Made by a program: the position numbers and the translations under genes
The notes under the pieces: generated by a model
Told to the model about the DNA's origin: nothing
Databases searched by the model: none
What the model saw: only the letters and a program-made list of their open reading frames with translations
Origin: CALGYY01 sp963678485
GTDB taxonomy: Bacteria > Bacteroidota > Bacteroidia > Bacteroidales > CAIWKO01
Direction: 5' to 3'
DNA length: 64,000 bases
NCBI GenBank assembly: GCA_963678485.1
Contig: OY782882.1
Coordinates: 1,922,001 to 1,986,000 of the forward strand
Shown: piece by piece, positions 7,576-17,222 of the stretch
Layout: every line of letters starts with the position of its first letter
How positions within the stretch are numbered: position 1 is the stretch's first letter

Positions 7576-9009
7576 ATGCCACTTGACCCAATGATCTTAG
7601 ATTCCATCCTTGGCACCTTTAAAACCATGGTGGAGGATTGTAAAGAGAAAAAAATAACCGGAGAAGATTTCGACGCAATGTGCGCTTGCTATGCCCGTAT
7701 GGAAGAATTAGGGCAATCGACAGACGACATGAATGTTTTCAACGGAACGATGATGCAGGAAAATTTGTATGGAAAATTCAGCGATCATTATAGTCGTGCA
7801 CTTGGTGCGTATGCAAAGCAAGCATACGCCAGCGGAGAAAAGACCTATGATGATGCCTCCCTGCTAAAAACCTCGTTGGACGCACTCAAGCAGTCCATAC
7901 AGCGGCTGCGTGACAACTATAAAGAAATGCTGCGTTTAGCTTCGGGAGAATATAATGAAGCTCAAGCTGAAAAGGGAATGGATTACGCTGCAAGAGTCTT
8001 CAAGAAGAGCTTCGATCAAGGCGGCGGTTTTGATAAAATTAAAAAAGACGTAAAACAGCAGAATAAAGAAGCGAAAAAGATTACACCGAATATGTTCGAT
8101 AATACGGTTGAAGTGGAAATTCTCAATGATCCTGAACCCCTCATCGGTCCTATTCAAAAGTTAATTGATCTTGGAGAACAACCTGGTATGACCTTTCCTC
8201 GTTTTCTTCGTTTACAAATAGAAACCGGTCTCGACAAAGCGATGCAGGGAACGGGTGTGATGAGGAACGGCCTTGTTTATACCCTTGAATTCACTGAAGC
8301 AATCGCGGCTAATCCATATTATGTAGACGTTGCAAAGCGAAAAATTGAAGCCTTCGACACCCTGGCTGCAGGCAATAAGTATGGCATCCCTGATTTGAAA
8401 GAGCTTGGTTTGCTTCATCAGGACATTGACCATGAAATGGATGCACATATAAAGAAATGGGATGGAATCAAGAGAATATGGGAAAAAATGATGTGGAATT
8501 TATATGACTGGAGTTTGTCCTATGCCTCTTTTGCACCAAAAATAAAACCGTGGAGTGAAGCGCCAAATCCGGTTCAGGCCACTATTGAAACACAAGAAAC
8601 CACTCCTGGAATTTTTCAGGAATGGGAGAAATTGCTCGCGAAGTATTTTGGAATGTCGTTTATGGATATTTTCAAACATCCCACCTTCGCCTACGATGTA
8701 GACAAAAATTATTTTTGGTTATCCCAAGGTCTCACTGAATTTCTAATTGAACAAGTATATCCGCAGTGCAAACCTTTCAATCGCTTGCCTGATGCGATTA
8801 TTCAGCAACGGTCCGCATTTTATCCATTCCCGAATGCTAATCAGGATCGCGAGATGAACCCGGATCTACATCTCCCGGCTGAGCGTTACAGAGTATTTTA
8901 CAATAAAAAGTTTGGGGAAGGATATTACGAGACGAAGCATCTACCCGTTCAAAAGAATGATGCTGTGATCGCTGAATCCTGGAATTGGGCATCTTTCAAA
9001 TACAAGTAA
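7576..9009 (+). CDS. Large helical protein of unknown function, second of an orphan pair
   Basis: 477 residues with no family that I recognise. No signal peptide or membrane segment is seen. Residues 1-170 look like a long helical, partly coiled-coil region rich in Lys, Glu and Gln. The middle has a proline-containing stretch near DPEPLIGPIQKLI. The C-terminal third is richer in Trp, Tyr and Phe (KNYFWLSQGLTEF; the last residues are ESWNWASFKYK) and may be a separate folded domain. It follows the 219-residue unknown gene by 11 nt, so the two products may form a complex. There are no mobile genes, toxin motifs or secretion signals nearby to hint at a role. Confidence 0.75.
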   Translation: MPLDPMILDSILGTFKTMVEDCKEKKITGEDFDAMCACYARMEELGQSTDDMNVFNGTMMQENLYGKFSDHYSRALGAYAKQAYASGEKTYDDASLLKTSLDALKQSIQRLRDNYKEMLRLASGEYNEAQAEKGMDYAARVFKKSFDQGGGFDKIKKDVKQQNKEAKKITPNMFDNTVEVEILNDPEPLIGPIQKLIDLGEQPGMTFPRFLRLQIETGLDKAMQGTGVMRNGLVYTLEFTEAIAANPYYVDVAKRKIEAFDTLAAGNKYGIPDLKELGLLHQDIDHEMDAHIKKWDGIKRIWEKMMWNLYDWSLSYASFAPKIKPWSEAPNPVQATIETQETTPGIFQEWEKLLAKYFGMSFMDIFKHPTFAYDVDKNYFWLSQGLTEFLIEQVYPQCKPFNRLPDAIIQQRSAFYPFPNANQDREMNPDLHLPAERYRVFYNKKFGEGYYETKHLPVQKNDAVIAESWNWASFKYK

Positions 9010-9104
9010 GGAACAACGTTCTTTTCGAAAATATCATCAAGAACGCAAGCAAATGCTGTAAACATGAAGAATGCAGCACCTTTGCAACGATTATACATTT
9101 AATC

Positions 9105-10412
9105 ATGCTACTAATCAAGGCTAAAAAAAACAATCATATAAATCACCAAAAAACATATCTCCTTAGAATGATTTGTATTCTGGCGATATGTATCTGCCCT
9201 TTGGTTTCCAGGGGGCAAGCCTCTTATACGCTTGCGTTTGACAGATATCAGTCGGAGCATTTTGGAGCAGGCAACATGATTACTGCACATAAGGCACTCT
9301 ACACATTTCAGGACGCTGTTATCCCAGATACGCTGTTTGTTGAAAACCGGTGGTATAAAAAGACCGGTGGTTTTTTTTATCGAATGCTTCGCTTCTGGCT
9401 TCTGGATGCACAACTGGATTACCTGACAGTTCTTACTCAACACGAAGTTTTCGGCCATGGAGCCCGTTATCGGGAAATGGGACATATTAAGAATTCATTT
9501 CACATAAATCTGTTTTTTCCATATGGAGATGGAAGCGGATATGCGCGTTCAGGTGAACTTAACCCCGGTCATCAATCAACCCCACAAACGCGAATCTCTG
9601 AAGTATTCGCAGGGAATGAAGCAACGCAGTTAATGTCGAACGATTTGGAAGCAGCCATGCTCCTTAATGGAACTATTCATTATAGGCAGGCTTCACTATT
9701 TCTCGCATCACGCAACAATCTGCCCGCCTATATCTGGAGAACGCGATTACTTAATAATACAAACCCATTCGCATCTGACGATATTGCTACATATATTATG
9801 GATATCAATAATATATACTTCCGTGAGGCTATTTCGAGACGCATTGAAATCAACAGGCTTTCAATTGAATGCTTAACCTCTTTACTTGACCCCATTCAAG
9901 TCTATTCTGCTTACGCGATTCTGGTGTCTTATGGTATTAAAGGAAAGAAATCCTTATCGAAAATTCCTATGATTCGTTTGGGAAATGTGGGTTATCTACC
10001 CTCGTTTCAATATTCCCTTACTCCTTTTGGACCACAGTTTCATATGATAAACTATGTTAAATGGGAAAAACGCCTTTTTTCAGCTGCCTTTTCATATGGC
10101 ATTGGGGGACGATATCAGTCTTACGGAGTGCAGCTTGCCTCATACAAATGCCTGCAATTACCATGGATTGAACTCGATGCCAAGGCTGAATTGTGGCATC
10201 AGCAGGAACTTCAGCTCGACCATTATTCATATGTCCCTCTCCCGCCAAAAACGGGCGGTTCCGCCTCAGTACAATGTTATCTGCATCCATTGAAAAACAA
10301 TAGAAACATTGGACTATATCTGCAGGGTGGATATAAAACAAAAGGTTATATGTTAGGTGAGAATCTCGACCATGGTCTCATCCTGAGATATGGGCTAAGT
10401 GGGCGGTTTTAA
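9105..10412 (+). CDS. Probable outer-membrane protein with an HExxxHG motif, function unknown
   Basis: 435 residues from the ATG at 9105. The frame is open back to 8985, but a CACCTTTG sequence about 26 nt before 9105 resembles a -7 element, so 9105 is preferred; the ATG at 9168, just before a hydrophobic stretch ending LVSRGQA, is the other option. After the signal comes a region with LTQHEVFGHGARYREMGH, a His/Glu-rich motif like a metal site but spaced HE-x3-H and not HExxH. The C-terminal half has alternating hydrophobic and polar strands rich in Tyr and Gly and ends in ...LRYGLSGRF. A terminal Phe after a beta strand is the mark of an outer-membrane barrel. No family is recognised. Confidence 0.6.
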   Translation: MLLIKAKKNNHINHQKTYLLRMICILAICICPLVSRGQASYTLAFDRYQSEHFGAGNMITAHKALYTFQDAVIPDTLFVENRWYKKTGGFFYRMLRFWLLDAQLDYLTVLTQHEVFGHGARYREMGHIKNSFHINLFFPYGDGSGYARSGELNPGHQSTPQTRISEVFAGNEATQLMSNDLEAAMLLNGTIHYRQASLFLASRNNLPAYIWRTRLLNNTNPFASDDIATYIMDINNIYFREAISRRIEINRLSIECLTSLLDPIQVYSAYAILVSYGIKGKKSLSKIPMIRLGNVGYLPSFQYSLTPFGPQFHMINYVKWEKRLFSAAFSYGIGGRYQSYGVQLASYKCLQLPWIELDAKAELWHQQELQLDHYSYVPLPPKTGGSASVQCYLHPLKNNRNIGLYLQGGYKTKGYMLGENLDHGLILRYGLSGRF

Positions 10413-10447
10413 TTTTTTTTCGTAATTTCGCAACAAATTATTCCTTC

Positions 10448-12805
10448 ATGAAAAGAATCTGTCTCCTCCTTCTATTGCTGGGTTGCTGGGTAAATACTCA
10501 AGCTCAAACGCAGATCATTTATCAGTCAACAGAAACAAAATCATGGCTGCTTTCTTATATGCAGAACTCAGGCGAAGAAAGTCAGCGCGTGATTAATGAA
10601 ATGCTCGAGGCTATTTCGACCTACATTCCAAAGCCCGTATATCAGACGAAAATTACTTTTAATGTCGAGGAAAACATTCGTATTACACGCGATCGCAATG
10701 TTGTAAATATGTTTGTAGCTCATCAGAATATCAGCCTAAACGGAGATGTCTTTTATAAAGGGTTTGATATGACCGACGTCATTATTCCCACAAAATATGA
10801 TTTTGCTGCAAGTTTGTATCGCAGCAAAGGCGGTGAGTTTCTTGCAAACTTTACTCAGCAAAAATCAAATTTTGTCGTTCCTTATAGCGAAGTCCTTTTC
10901 AAATATAACGATACCGCAGCGGTAAGTTCGTATTACCTTGTACTAACATCCACAACCTTCTATTACGATAATAATTCCCGTACCCGATTCAGAGATAAGG
11001 TCACCTTGATAGATCAGTATTACCTTGCCGAGAATGACCTTAAAAAAATCGATGCACAGCTTAATAATATTGACCCTGATGCATTTGAAGTAATTAACTC
11101 GACTCAGGAATATCTGAATAATGCACGCAAGAGCCTTGACAACATTTCTGGAGCAGCCTTCTGGCAAGCTCTCCGCATAGAGAATTATGATCCGATTAAA
11201 CTATATCCAAGATTATACGCAGTAAACGCACATTGCCGAGATCTTCAAACACAGCTCAGCTACACTCAGTCTGTCATACATCAACTTTACTACGACAAAG
11301 CCCTCAAACTTTACAACAGTAAAAAACTGAACGATGCACGCATTAATTTCGAAAAATCCCTTTCATATAGTCCAATGTACGGGCCTTCCCAGTATTATTT
11401 GGTACTCATTGCGTTTGAAGAAAAGAGATTGGACGACGCAAAATTGCAAATGAAAAAGTTGTTTAGTTTCAAGGATCTTGACAACCAAATTCGTGATGCT
11501 GCTTATCAATTGTGCAAGGCCATCGAATGGACCGACATCAATACAGCTGCAGGATATTTGAATGAAAGCAAATATGGCGACGCGCTGACTTCTGCGCAAA
11601 AGGCTGAAGATTTTTGTAAGAGTATCCCCGCATATACATGTAATGACACCATAGAGCTCATTCGTAAAGACGCGCATTATGGACTCTATAATCAGTATGT
11701 AGTTAAAGCCCAGCAAAATTTCACCTTGAAAAAATATGATGATGCTGAGCGTGACGCTAATCTCGCTGTTGAATATCAAAAAGCCCACACAGCCTACGTT
11801 CCCGACAACAAAGCCGCATTAGAAATTTATTCAAAAGTAATGGTGGAACAGTACAGTATCGCCGTGAAACGTGGTCAGGATTATATGGAAACCAAAGATT
11901 ATCGCGCAGCCTTCAATCAATTCTCTAAGGCAACAGAGCTTGAGTCAGGATTCCCTGTGAGAAAAGACCGTCAATTACCCAACTTGTTAAAATCATCAAA
12001 AACAGAAGTATTATTGCTGGATCTTAAGGATGCTGAAAAAGCCGTTGGCCAGAATGACCTGACTCGTGCACGCGAGATTTTGCGCAATGTAATCGAGGAA
12101 CAAAAAGCTTACGATTTACTCACAATTACCCGACTTAACAACAGCATCGAATCGCTTAAAAAATCCATATTTAGTCAGGAATGCGAAAATGCCCAAAAAC
12201 TATATGATGAGCAGATTTCTGATGCTAACGGATTAGTTGAATCCAAAGATTTTATTGCTGCAGAGACGAACTTTCAGGAAGCATTGAAAACTACTCAGAA
12301 CAACCGCGATTGCGGCATCAATGCAGACCTCTCCATCAACGGTAAAAAGAGTATGGAAAAACCCGCACAATACCAGCGGACACTTAACAAAATCAAAGAT
12401 TATATCAGCAGCTCATTGTATGAAAAAGCAATCACAGAGTACAATCTTCTTACAGCATACTATACCAACAATTTACTTAATGCATATGGGATTACTCACC
12501 TCCCATTGCACGAATTTATCTGTGCTAACCGCTTTGAGTTCTCCTTGTATGGGATCACCTATATGATTAACACAAATGAGTTGGATCTTGGATTATATCT
12601 GCTGAGGCACCTTCGTACAATTAATCTGGCAGCCAAGATTACGCTGAGTCAGCAAACCTCACTTGCGCGCTCTTTGGCCCTCAGGGATTTCAAAGCAGAC
12701 CCCTCGGTAAACGGAAAACTAAAAGTGGCCGAGTATACGCTGAACGACAAATGGTACAAATACTTTACAAAAGAATATTTGAAGCAATTAAAAAAGATCC
12801 AGTAG
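10448..12805 (+). CDS. Secreted tetratricopeptide-repeat-like protein
   Basis: 785 residues with a clear signal peptide (MKRICLLLLLLGCWVNTQAQ). The body is helical and repetitive. TPR-like pairs are visible around residues 280-345 (ALKLYNSKKLNDARINFEKSL, then a second helix pair with EEKRLDDAKLQMKKL) and again at about 420-460, 475-510 and 590-625 (DYRAAFNQFSKATELE; DFIAAETNFQEALKTTQ). The N-terminal 200 residues look beta-rich and may be a separate domain. TPR proteins of this type in Bacteroidota act as scaffolds in the periplasm, but no partner can be named. It starts 35 nt after the putative outer-membrane protein gene and may be in the same transcript. Confidence 0.75.
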   Translation: MKRICLLLLLLGCWVNTQAQTQIIYQSTETKSWLLSYMQNSGEESQRVINEMLEAISTYIPKPVYQTKITFNVEENIRITRDRNVVNMFVAHQNISLNGDVFYKGFDMTDVIIPTKYDFAASLYRSKGGEFLANFTQQKSNFVVPYSEVLFKYNDTAAVSSYYLVLTSTTFYYDNNSRTRFRDKVTLIDQYYLAENDLKKIDAQLNNIDPDAFEVINSTQEYLNNARKSLDNISGAAFWQALRIENYDPIKLYPRLYAVNAHCRDLQTQLSYTQSVIHQLYYDKALKLYNSKKLNDARINFEKSLSYSPMYGPSQYYLVLIAFEEKRLDDAKLQMKKLFSFKDLDNQIRDAAYQLCKAIEWTDINTAAGYLNESKYGDALTSAQKAEDFCKSIPAYTCNDTIELIRKDAHYGLYNQYVVKAQQNFTLKKYDDAERDANLAVEYQKAHTAYVPDNKAALEIYSKVMVEQYSIAVKRGQDYMETKDYRAAFNQFSKATELESGFPVRKDRQLPNLLKSSKTEVLLLDLKDAEKAVGQNDLTRAREILRNVIEEQKAYDLLTITRLNNSIESLKKSIFSQECENAQKLYDEQISDANGLVESKDFIAAETNFQEALKTTQNNRDCGINADLSINGKKSMEKPAQYQRTLNKIKDYISSSLYEKAITEYNLLTAYYTNNLLNAYGITHLPLHEFICANRFEFSLYGITYMINTNELDLGLYLLRHLRTINLAAKITLSQQTSLARSLALRDFKADPSVNGKLKVAEYTLNDKWYKYFTKEYLKQLKKIQ

Positions 12806-12872
12806 TGCTTTCTTTATTGTTGTATTGTAAAATATTCATCCTCTACACGGCCTTTTTGTAGGCTTCTCGCTA

Positions 12873-13868
12873 ATGCAAGCTAAGAAATTTTTTCGCAAGA
12901 CTGTAAAGATATTAATCTATGGTCTTGTACTATGCTTCATTTTTCTGGTACTTCTGGAAATCAGCTATCGCTATTACTGGTTTGATTTTTATGCCACCGA
13001 AGACCAATATCTTAATGAAAACTCCACCCTTGGTGGAAAGAAAACACTGCTAATCTTTGGAGATTCTTTCAGTGCGGGTGGGCATTATGTGGATTTACTT
13101 CAACAATCGAATCCTTCCCTTCACATAGTAAATGCAGGCATTCCAGGCACAGGTATCAGAGAAGCTTCTATTATTGCAGCAGACAGAATCCAAAAATACA
13201 AACCTGATATTATCCTTTTTCAAGTCTACGTTGGAAATGATTTCGTGGATCTTAAGCATGATGGTAATTTGCGTCAGTTGTCACCCATAAGAAATATTTA
13301 TTGGTGGCTTTCCGATCGCTTTCTCTCCATAAGGTATATCAATTATAAACTTGGACAATTCAAATCAGAACCCATAATTGATCCGAAAACTCAGACTGCT
13401 TTTGATGTTTCAAAATACAATCCTCGTCAAAAATTATTATTCGATGCAGATGCGGGATATTTGCGCGATGCCCTATTAATGCAAGGCAAACAGCAAAGCA
13501 AAGTAGCTTCATGGTTTGAATATTTTGATGCTATTCGCGCACAATTGGATAGCTCGACCTCTGTCTGTATCATGCTAATTCCGCACGGAGCGCAGGTCTC
13601 AGCGCATTATGAGCGACAAATGGAGCAGTTAGGATCATCGGCCCTGACTGATGAAATATTAAATCCTAATCATTGTCCCATTAACCTATATTTTTCTGAT
13701 GAATGCTCAAAACGCGGAATTCGCTTTTTAAATCCACAAGCCTGCTTTCAACACGCGGATTCCTGTGGAAAAGTGTTATATTTTGAAAATGATTTTCACC
13801 TGAGTAAAGCGGGTGACAGCCTAATGAATGTTTACTTAAGCCGGGAGCTTAAAAACATCGCATTTTAA
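12873..13868 (+). CDS. Membrane-anchored SGNH/GDSL hydrolase or acyltransferase-like protein
   Basis: 331 residues. One N-terminal membrane helix (residues 11-30) anchors an SGNH domain facing the periplasm. The family blocks are visible: block I IFGDSFSAGG with the nucleophile S65, the block II glycine in VNAGIPGTG, block III VGNDF (N122), and block V with D307 and H309 in NDFHLSKAG. The long insert between blocks III and V is variable. Family members hydrolyse esters or move acetyl groups; AlgJ/AlgX-like relatives O-acetylate exopolysaccharide. The location at the edge of a polysaccharide locus favours glycan acylation or deacylation (inference). Its stop codon overlaps the stop of the convergent radical SAM gene. 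Confidence 0.8.
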   Translation: MQAKKFFRKTVKILIYGLVLCFIFLVLLEISYRYYWFDFYATEDQYLNENSTLGGKKTLLIFGDSFSAGGHYVDLLQQSNPSLHIVNAGIPGTGIREASIIAADRIQKYKPDIILFQVYVGNDFVDLKHDGNLRQLSPIRNIYWWLSDRFLSIRYINYKLGQFKSEPIIDPKTQTAFDVSKYNPRQKLLFDADAGYLRDALLMQGKQQSKVASWFEYFDAIRAQLDSSTSVCIMLIPHGAQVSAHYERQMEQLGSSALTDEILNPNHCPINLYFSDECSKRGIRFLNPQACFQHADSCGKVLYFENDFHLSKAGDSLMNVYLSRELKNIAF

Positions 13869-15244
13869 CGATAGATCATCATCGCTATCCTTGCGGCAAT
13901 CGCTTTAGCCTTGAACACCCAGGTTTTGAGATGCAGCCGCTTCCTTTTTGATGCACGATGATACTCAACCTCATTATAAACCCACCGTATTGCATAATTG
14001 TAAAATCGACGAGAAAAATTTCGCTTAAAATCAAGATCGCGATCGCTGCAATGCTCCCATGATTTCCCATAAGGAGTAATCACTTCCACTTCATTCCAAA
14101 GTTCTGTACCCTTAATTGGATAAGTAAGTCCAAGTGTATATTGTAAGGGTTGACACATCTTCAAATGCTGAATTGAAGCGCGAATATCTTTAAGCTGTTC
14201 GCCAGGATAGCCCAGCATAATAAAGGTTCCTGCTTTAATCCCCGCCTGTTGCAAGAGATGAATAGCCTGTTGCACCTGGGCAACAGATACCCGGCGTCCC
14301 ATAGCTAGCAACATTTTGTCAGAACCACTTTCACCACCAACCCAAACTTTGATACAGCCAGTTCTTTTCAATATTGAAATACTCTCATCATCGAGACAAT
14401 CAGCCCTTGTTATAATTTCGTAAGGGATGTTGAGATTCTTTTGTTTGAGCTCCTTTTCAAAAGCGGTCAACCAAGCAGTTTGCAAAGTAAAAACATCATC
14501 AGTAAACCAAAGGCGGTCGAAGTGATACTCATTAAGTAATTGTTGCATTTCGTTCACCACCGAAGCGGGACTTCTTCTTCGTACCGAATTTCCAAACACA
14601 GCTTTACTGCACCATTTGCATGAATAAGGGCAACCTCTCATGCTATTTATATTCATGGCACTATACCCATGATGTATTTTCCATGCCTGAAGGTATTTTT
14701 GCATTTCAATGCGATGACGGGCAGGGACAGGTATTTCGTCGGGCGACAGCGGTTCACGCTCTTCTGTGAAAGCAGTTTTACCTGAAGAATCGTTGAACGC
14801 AATGCCTTTGATATCCTTGAGGTCGGCCTCTTTTTCAATCGCCAACATCAATTCGTAAAAAGTACGTTCACCTTCTCCTATCACCAGTAAATTCGCTCCT
14901 TTGCTTAACCACTCACTGGCATAGGTTCTGACCTCAGGCCCACCTAATATGATACGTGTTTTATAAAAATCCGGATGTTTTCTGATGACTGAAATAATTT
15001 CAACAATCGCGGCTCGAGTCATTAAATTCACATAAAAGGCAAGAACATCGGGCTTCTCCTGAAAAAGTTGTTCAACAAATTCAGTTCTTTTTAGAAAAGT
15101 AGTATCAAACACTTTATGCTCGACACCATGCTGCTCCAAATACGAAGAAACACATAGCAATCCTATCGGAGGATAAGGCATCATGAGCTTTTGCTCAATA
15201 GCATCCTCGCAAAGAAAATAAGCATGTGAAAGTATAATCTTCAT
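13865..15244 (-). CDS. B12-binding-domain radical SAM protein (copy 1)
   Basis: 459 residues from the ATG at 15244; another ATG two codons earlier at 15250 is possible. Residues 1-135 are a Rossmann-like B12-binding-type domain (PPIGLLCVSSYLEQHG, IILGGPEV, VIGEGERTFYEL) without the DxHxxG histidine motif. The radical SAM CxxxCxxC is C205, C209 and C212 in RGCPYSCKWC, followed by FTDDVF and the VWVGGESGSDKML strand of the barrel. Enzymes of this build include C-methylases, ring-modifying enzymes and glycan or lipid tailoring proteins. It is on the minus strand and diverges from the deacetylase gene. A CAAAAATA on the plus strand at 15288-15295 reads TATTTTTG in its own direction, a good -7 element. 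The substrate is unknown. Confidence 0.85.
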   Translation of the reverse strand: MKIILSHAYFLCEDAIEQKLMMPYPPIGLLCVSSYLEQHGVEHKVFDTTFLKRTEFVEQLFQEKPDVLAFYVNLMTRAAIVEIISVIRKHPDFYKTRIILGGPEVRTYASEWLSKGANLLVIGEGERTFYELMLAIEKEADLKDIKGIAFNDSSGKTAFTEEREPLSPDEIPVPARHRIEMQKYLQAWKIHHGYSAMNINSMRGCPYSCKWCSKAVFGNSVRRRSPASVVNEMQQLLNEYHFDRLWFTDDVFTLQTAWLTAFEKELKQKNLNIPYEIITRADCLDDESISILKRTGCIKVWVGGESGSDKMLLAMGRRVSVAQVQQAIHLLQQAGIKAGTFIMLGYPGEQLKDIRASIQHLKMCQPLQYTLGLTYPIKGTELWNEVEVITPYGKSWEHCSDRDLDFKRNFSRRFYNYAIRWVYNEVEYHRASKRKRLHLKTWVFKAKAIAARIAMMIYR

Positions 15245-15321
15245 CGGCATAAAGATAATCTATTGTACAGAAAGCAGTTTTATGTTCCAAAAATACTTGC
15301 ATTTTTTGTACTATTGTAGTA

Positions 15322-16308
15322 ATGAAATCTATTTGGAAAAATACCTTGGTGTCGTTTCGCGAAAAGAGTCTTGCGCCCTTTCGTGGTTTAACTCTGAATG
15401 TTAATTCAAATCAGGGATTAAGCGGTAAACGCATTCTGATTTTGCATGGGATAGATGACACCAATTGTACAAGGCACAACACGCGATTTATCAGCAAGAA
15501 AAAGTTTGAATCATTGCTCGTCCTACTAAAGCAGCATTGTAACCTAATTAGTATAACCGATTATTGCAACGACCATATTGAATCTGATAAACTGAATATT
15601 GCAATTACCTTCGACGACGGCTATTTCAATAATCTGTCACATGCCTTGCCCCTACTCGAAAAATATCAAGTTCCTGCATGTATTTTTTGCACAGCGATTC
15701 ATCTTGAACAAAAAGATATTTTATGGGCTGACCTTTATGATTTAAGTCGAGATAGATTGCCAAAAGAACTTATTATTGAAGGCGAACTTTTCCGCAGAAA
15801 TATTTTCGGTGAGCATATACATGCAAGTGGTCGTTCTTTAAAACAATACGCGGCAACCAGCAACCGTGATTTCATTCTGCAGTTGTATCAACAACTTAAA
15901 CAATGCTCTTATATAAAGGACAATGAGCAGTTGTCGATTTACTGGAAATTACTTTCTCAATCTGACATTAAAGAGTTATCGCAGCATCCGCTCATCACCA
16001 TTGGAAGTCATTCGGTACTACATCTCGATTACCCGTCAATGCCTGAAAAAAACGCATTGCAGGACATGGAGGATTCCAAAAATGCATTGGAAAAATGCAT
16101 TGGAAAAAATGTGGAATTTGTGGCTTTTCCTAGAGGAACCTTCAATGCAGAATCAGTAAATCTTGCACAACGTATAGGTTTTCGTTATCTGTTTGTTGAA
16201 TATTCCGACAATAATAAAAGCTTACCCGGAACCTTCAATCGTTTAGGAATTAATCCATATATCAGCGCAAAGCAACAATATTTATACATCAGAAAAGGGA
16301 GCTATTGA
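15322..16308 (+). CDS. Polysaccharide deacetylase (NodB homology domain)
   Basis: 328 residues with a carbohydrate esterase family 4 (NodB) fold. The first metal/catalytic motif is TFDDG (D98, D99) and the second is SHSVLH (H230, H234), a good fit to the D-D-H-H arrangement. The conserved region near VAFPRGTFNAESVNLA (block with Arg) follows. The start LHGIDDTN lies where relatives have the first beta strand. No clear signal peptide is seen, so it may act on the cytoplasmic lipid-linked sugar, as some exopolysaccharide deacetylases do. It overlaps the next gene by 3 nt (TTGA), so the two are translationally coupled. It removes N- or O-acetyl groups from hexosamine sugars by family knowledge. 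Confidence 0.85.
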   Translation: MKSIWKNTLVSFREKSLAPFRGLTLNVNSNQGLSGKRILILHGIDDTNCTRHNTRFISKKKFESLLVLLKQHCNLISITDYCNDHIESDKLNIAITFDDGYFNNLSHALPLLEKYQVPACIFCTAIHLEQKDILWADLYDLSRDRLPKELIIEGELFRRNIFGEHIHASGRSLKQYAATSNRDFILQLYQQLKQCSYIKDNEQLSIYWKLLSQSDIKELSQHPLITIGSHSVLHLDYPSMPEKNALQDMEDSKNALEKCIGKNVEFVAFPRGTFNAESVNLAQRIGFRYLFVEYSDNNKSLPGTFNRLGINPYISAKQQYLYIRKGSY

Positions 16309-17222
16309 AAACACGAATTGAACAGCTTACGGCTGAGAATCTGCACCATGTAGCAATCATGCACCTTAAGGTGTATGGGAAAAAACTTGAGCTTAATACT
16401 CTCCGTAATAAGTATCAGCTTTTCGAACCACATACAAGGTATTATGGTGTGATGGCCTTTGAGGGCGAGTTAGCAGTTGGTTTTATGGGGATTGTCCCAA
16501 CATTAATCGAATATCAAGATAAAAAAGAATGGTGGGGATTCTTAGTAAATGGAATGACATTGTCAACCCATAGAAGCTGGGTATTGTTTTTTAATCTGTT
16601 GCGGTCGTTGCATGATTTGTTATCCAGTGAAGGAATACAATGCATTTGGACCAATTCGCCGCCACAAACAGCCTTGCTTTATACTCCTCGGGGTGGCTGG
16701 ACAGCCCATCATCAGCTAACTGCATATAAGATTCCTATTATGGAAAGAAAATTAGCCTTTGCACGACGTAAAATCAGAGGAGTCTTTAATCTTGATCTTA
16801 AAGGAGTACTGGGCGATCACTTAATTCCTGCATCCTCCTTCCATTCCTTTGCAAACACTGACTCTGTGAGAGTTTGCAGGAATGAGCCCTTTATGAAATA
16901 CAAAACAAGTAGTGGAAGTGTTTTTGCGAAATACAATGACTGCCAGCTTTGGCTCAAGCACATTGGGGCGCTGTGCATTGGTGACCTCAAGGTGCATTCT
17001 GAAAAAGAGTTGAAACATCTTATGGATTGGCTTGTTCCGATTGCAAAGAGAATCGGCGCTCCTGAAATAATTTTCCAAACCAGTCCCGGATCAATGCTCG
17101 ATCAGTATTTTGGTCATCATTATAAGGGTTTTCAAACCTGGACGCTTGGAAATAAAGGCTTTTCCTCAGCATTTCCTCTGGAAAAATTTTGCGTCACCTG
17201 GGGCGACCTTGATACATTCTAG
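16305..17222 (+). CDS. GNAT-like N-acyltransferase
   Basis: 305 residues. Residues 1-120 resemble a GNAT fold (YYGVMAFEGELAVGFMGIVP is the beta4/beta5 region, WWGFLVNGMTLSTHRSWVLFF the acetyl-CoA strand). The C-terminal half repeats a related fold, as in FemAB-type or double-GNAT proteins of sugar loci. The start is TTG at 16305, inside the TGA stop of the deacetylase gene (TTGA). There is no better ATG with correct alignment. It probably acylates an amino sugar of the polysaccharide; with the deacetylase before it, the pair could exchange one acyl group for another (inference). Its stop overlaps the stop of the convergent glycosyltransferase gene by 4 nt. Confidence 0.72.
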   Translation: MKTRIEQLTAENLHHVAIMHLKVYGKKLELNTLRNKYQLFEPHTRYYGVMAFEGELAVGFMGIVPTLIEYQDKKEWWGFLVNGMTLSTHRSWVLFFNLLRSLHDLLSSEGIQCIWTNSPPQTALLYTPRGGWTAHHQLTAYKIPIMERKLAFARRKIRGVFNLDLKGVLGDHLIPASSFHSFANTDSVRVCRNEPFMKYKTSSGSVFAKYNDCQLWLKHIGALCIGDLKVHSEKELKHLMDWLVPIAKRIGAPEIIFQTSPGSMLDQYFGHHYKGFQTWTLGNKGFSSAFPLEKFCVTWGDLDTF

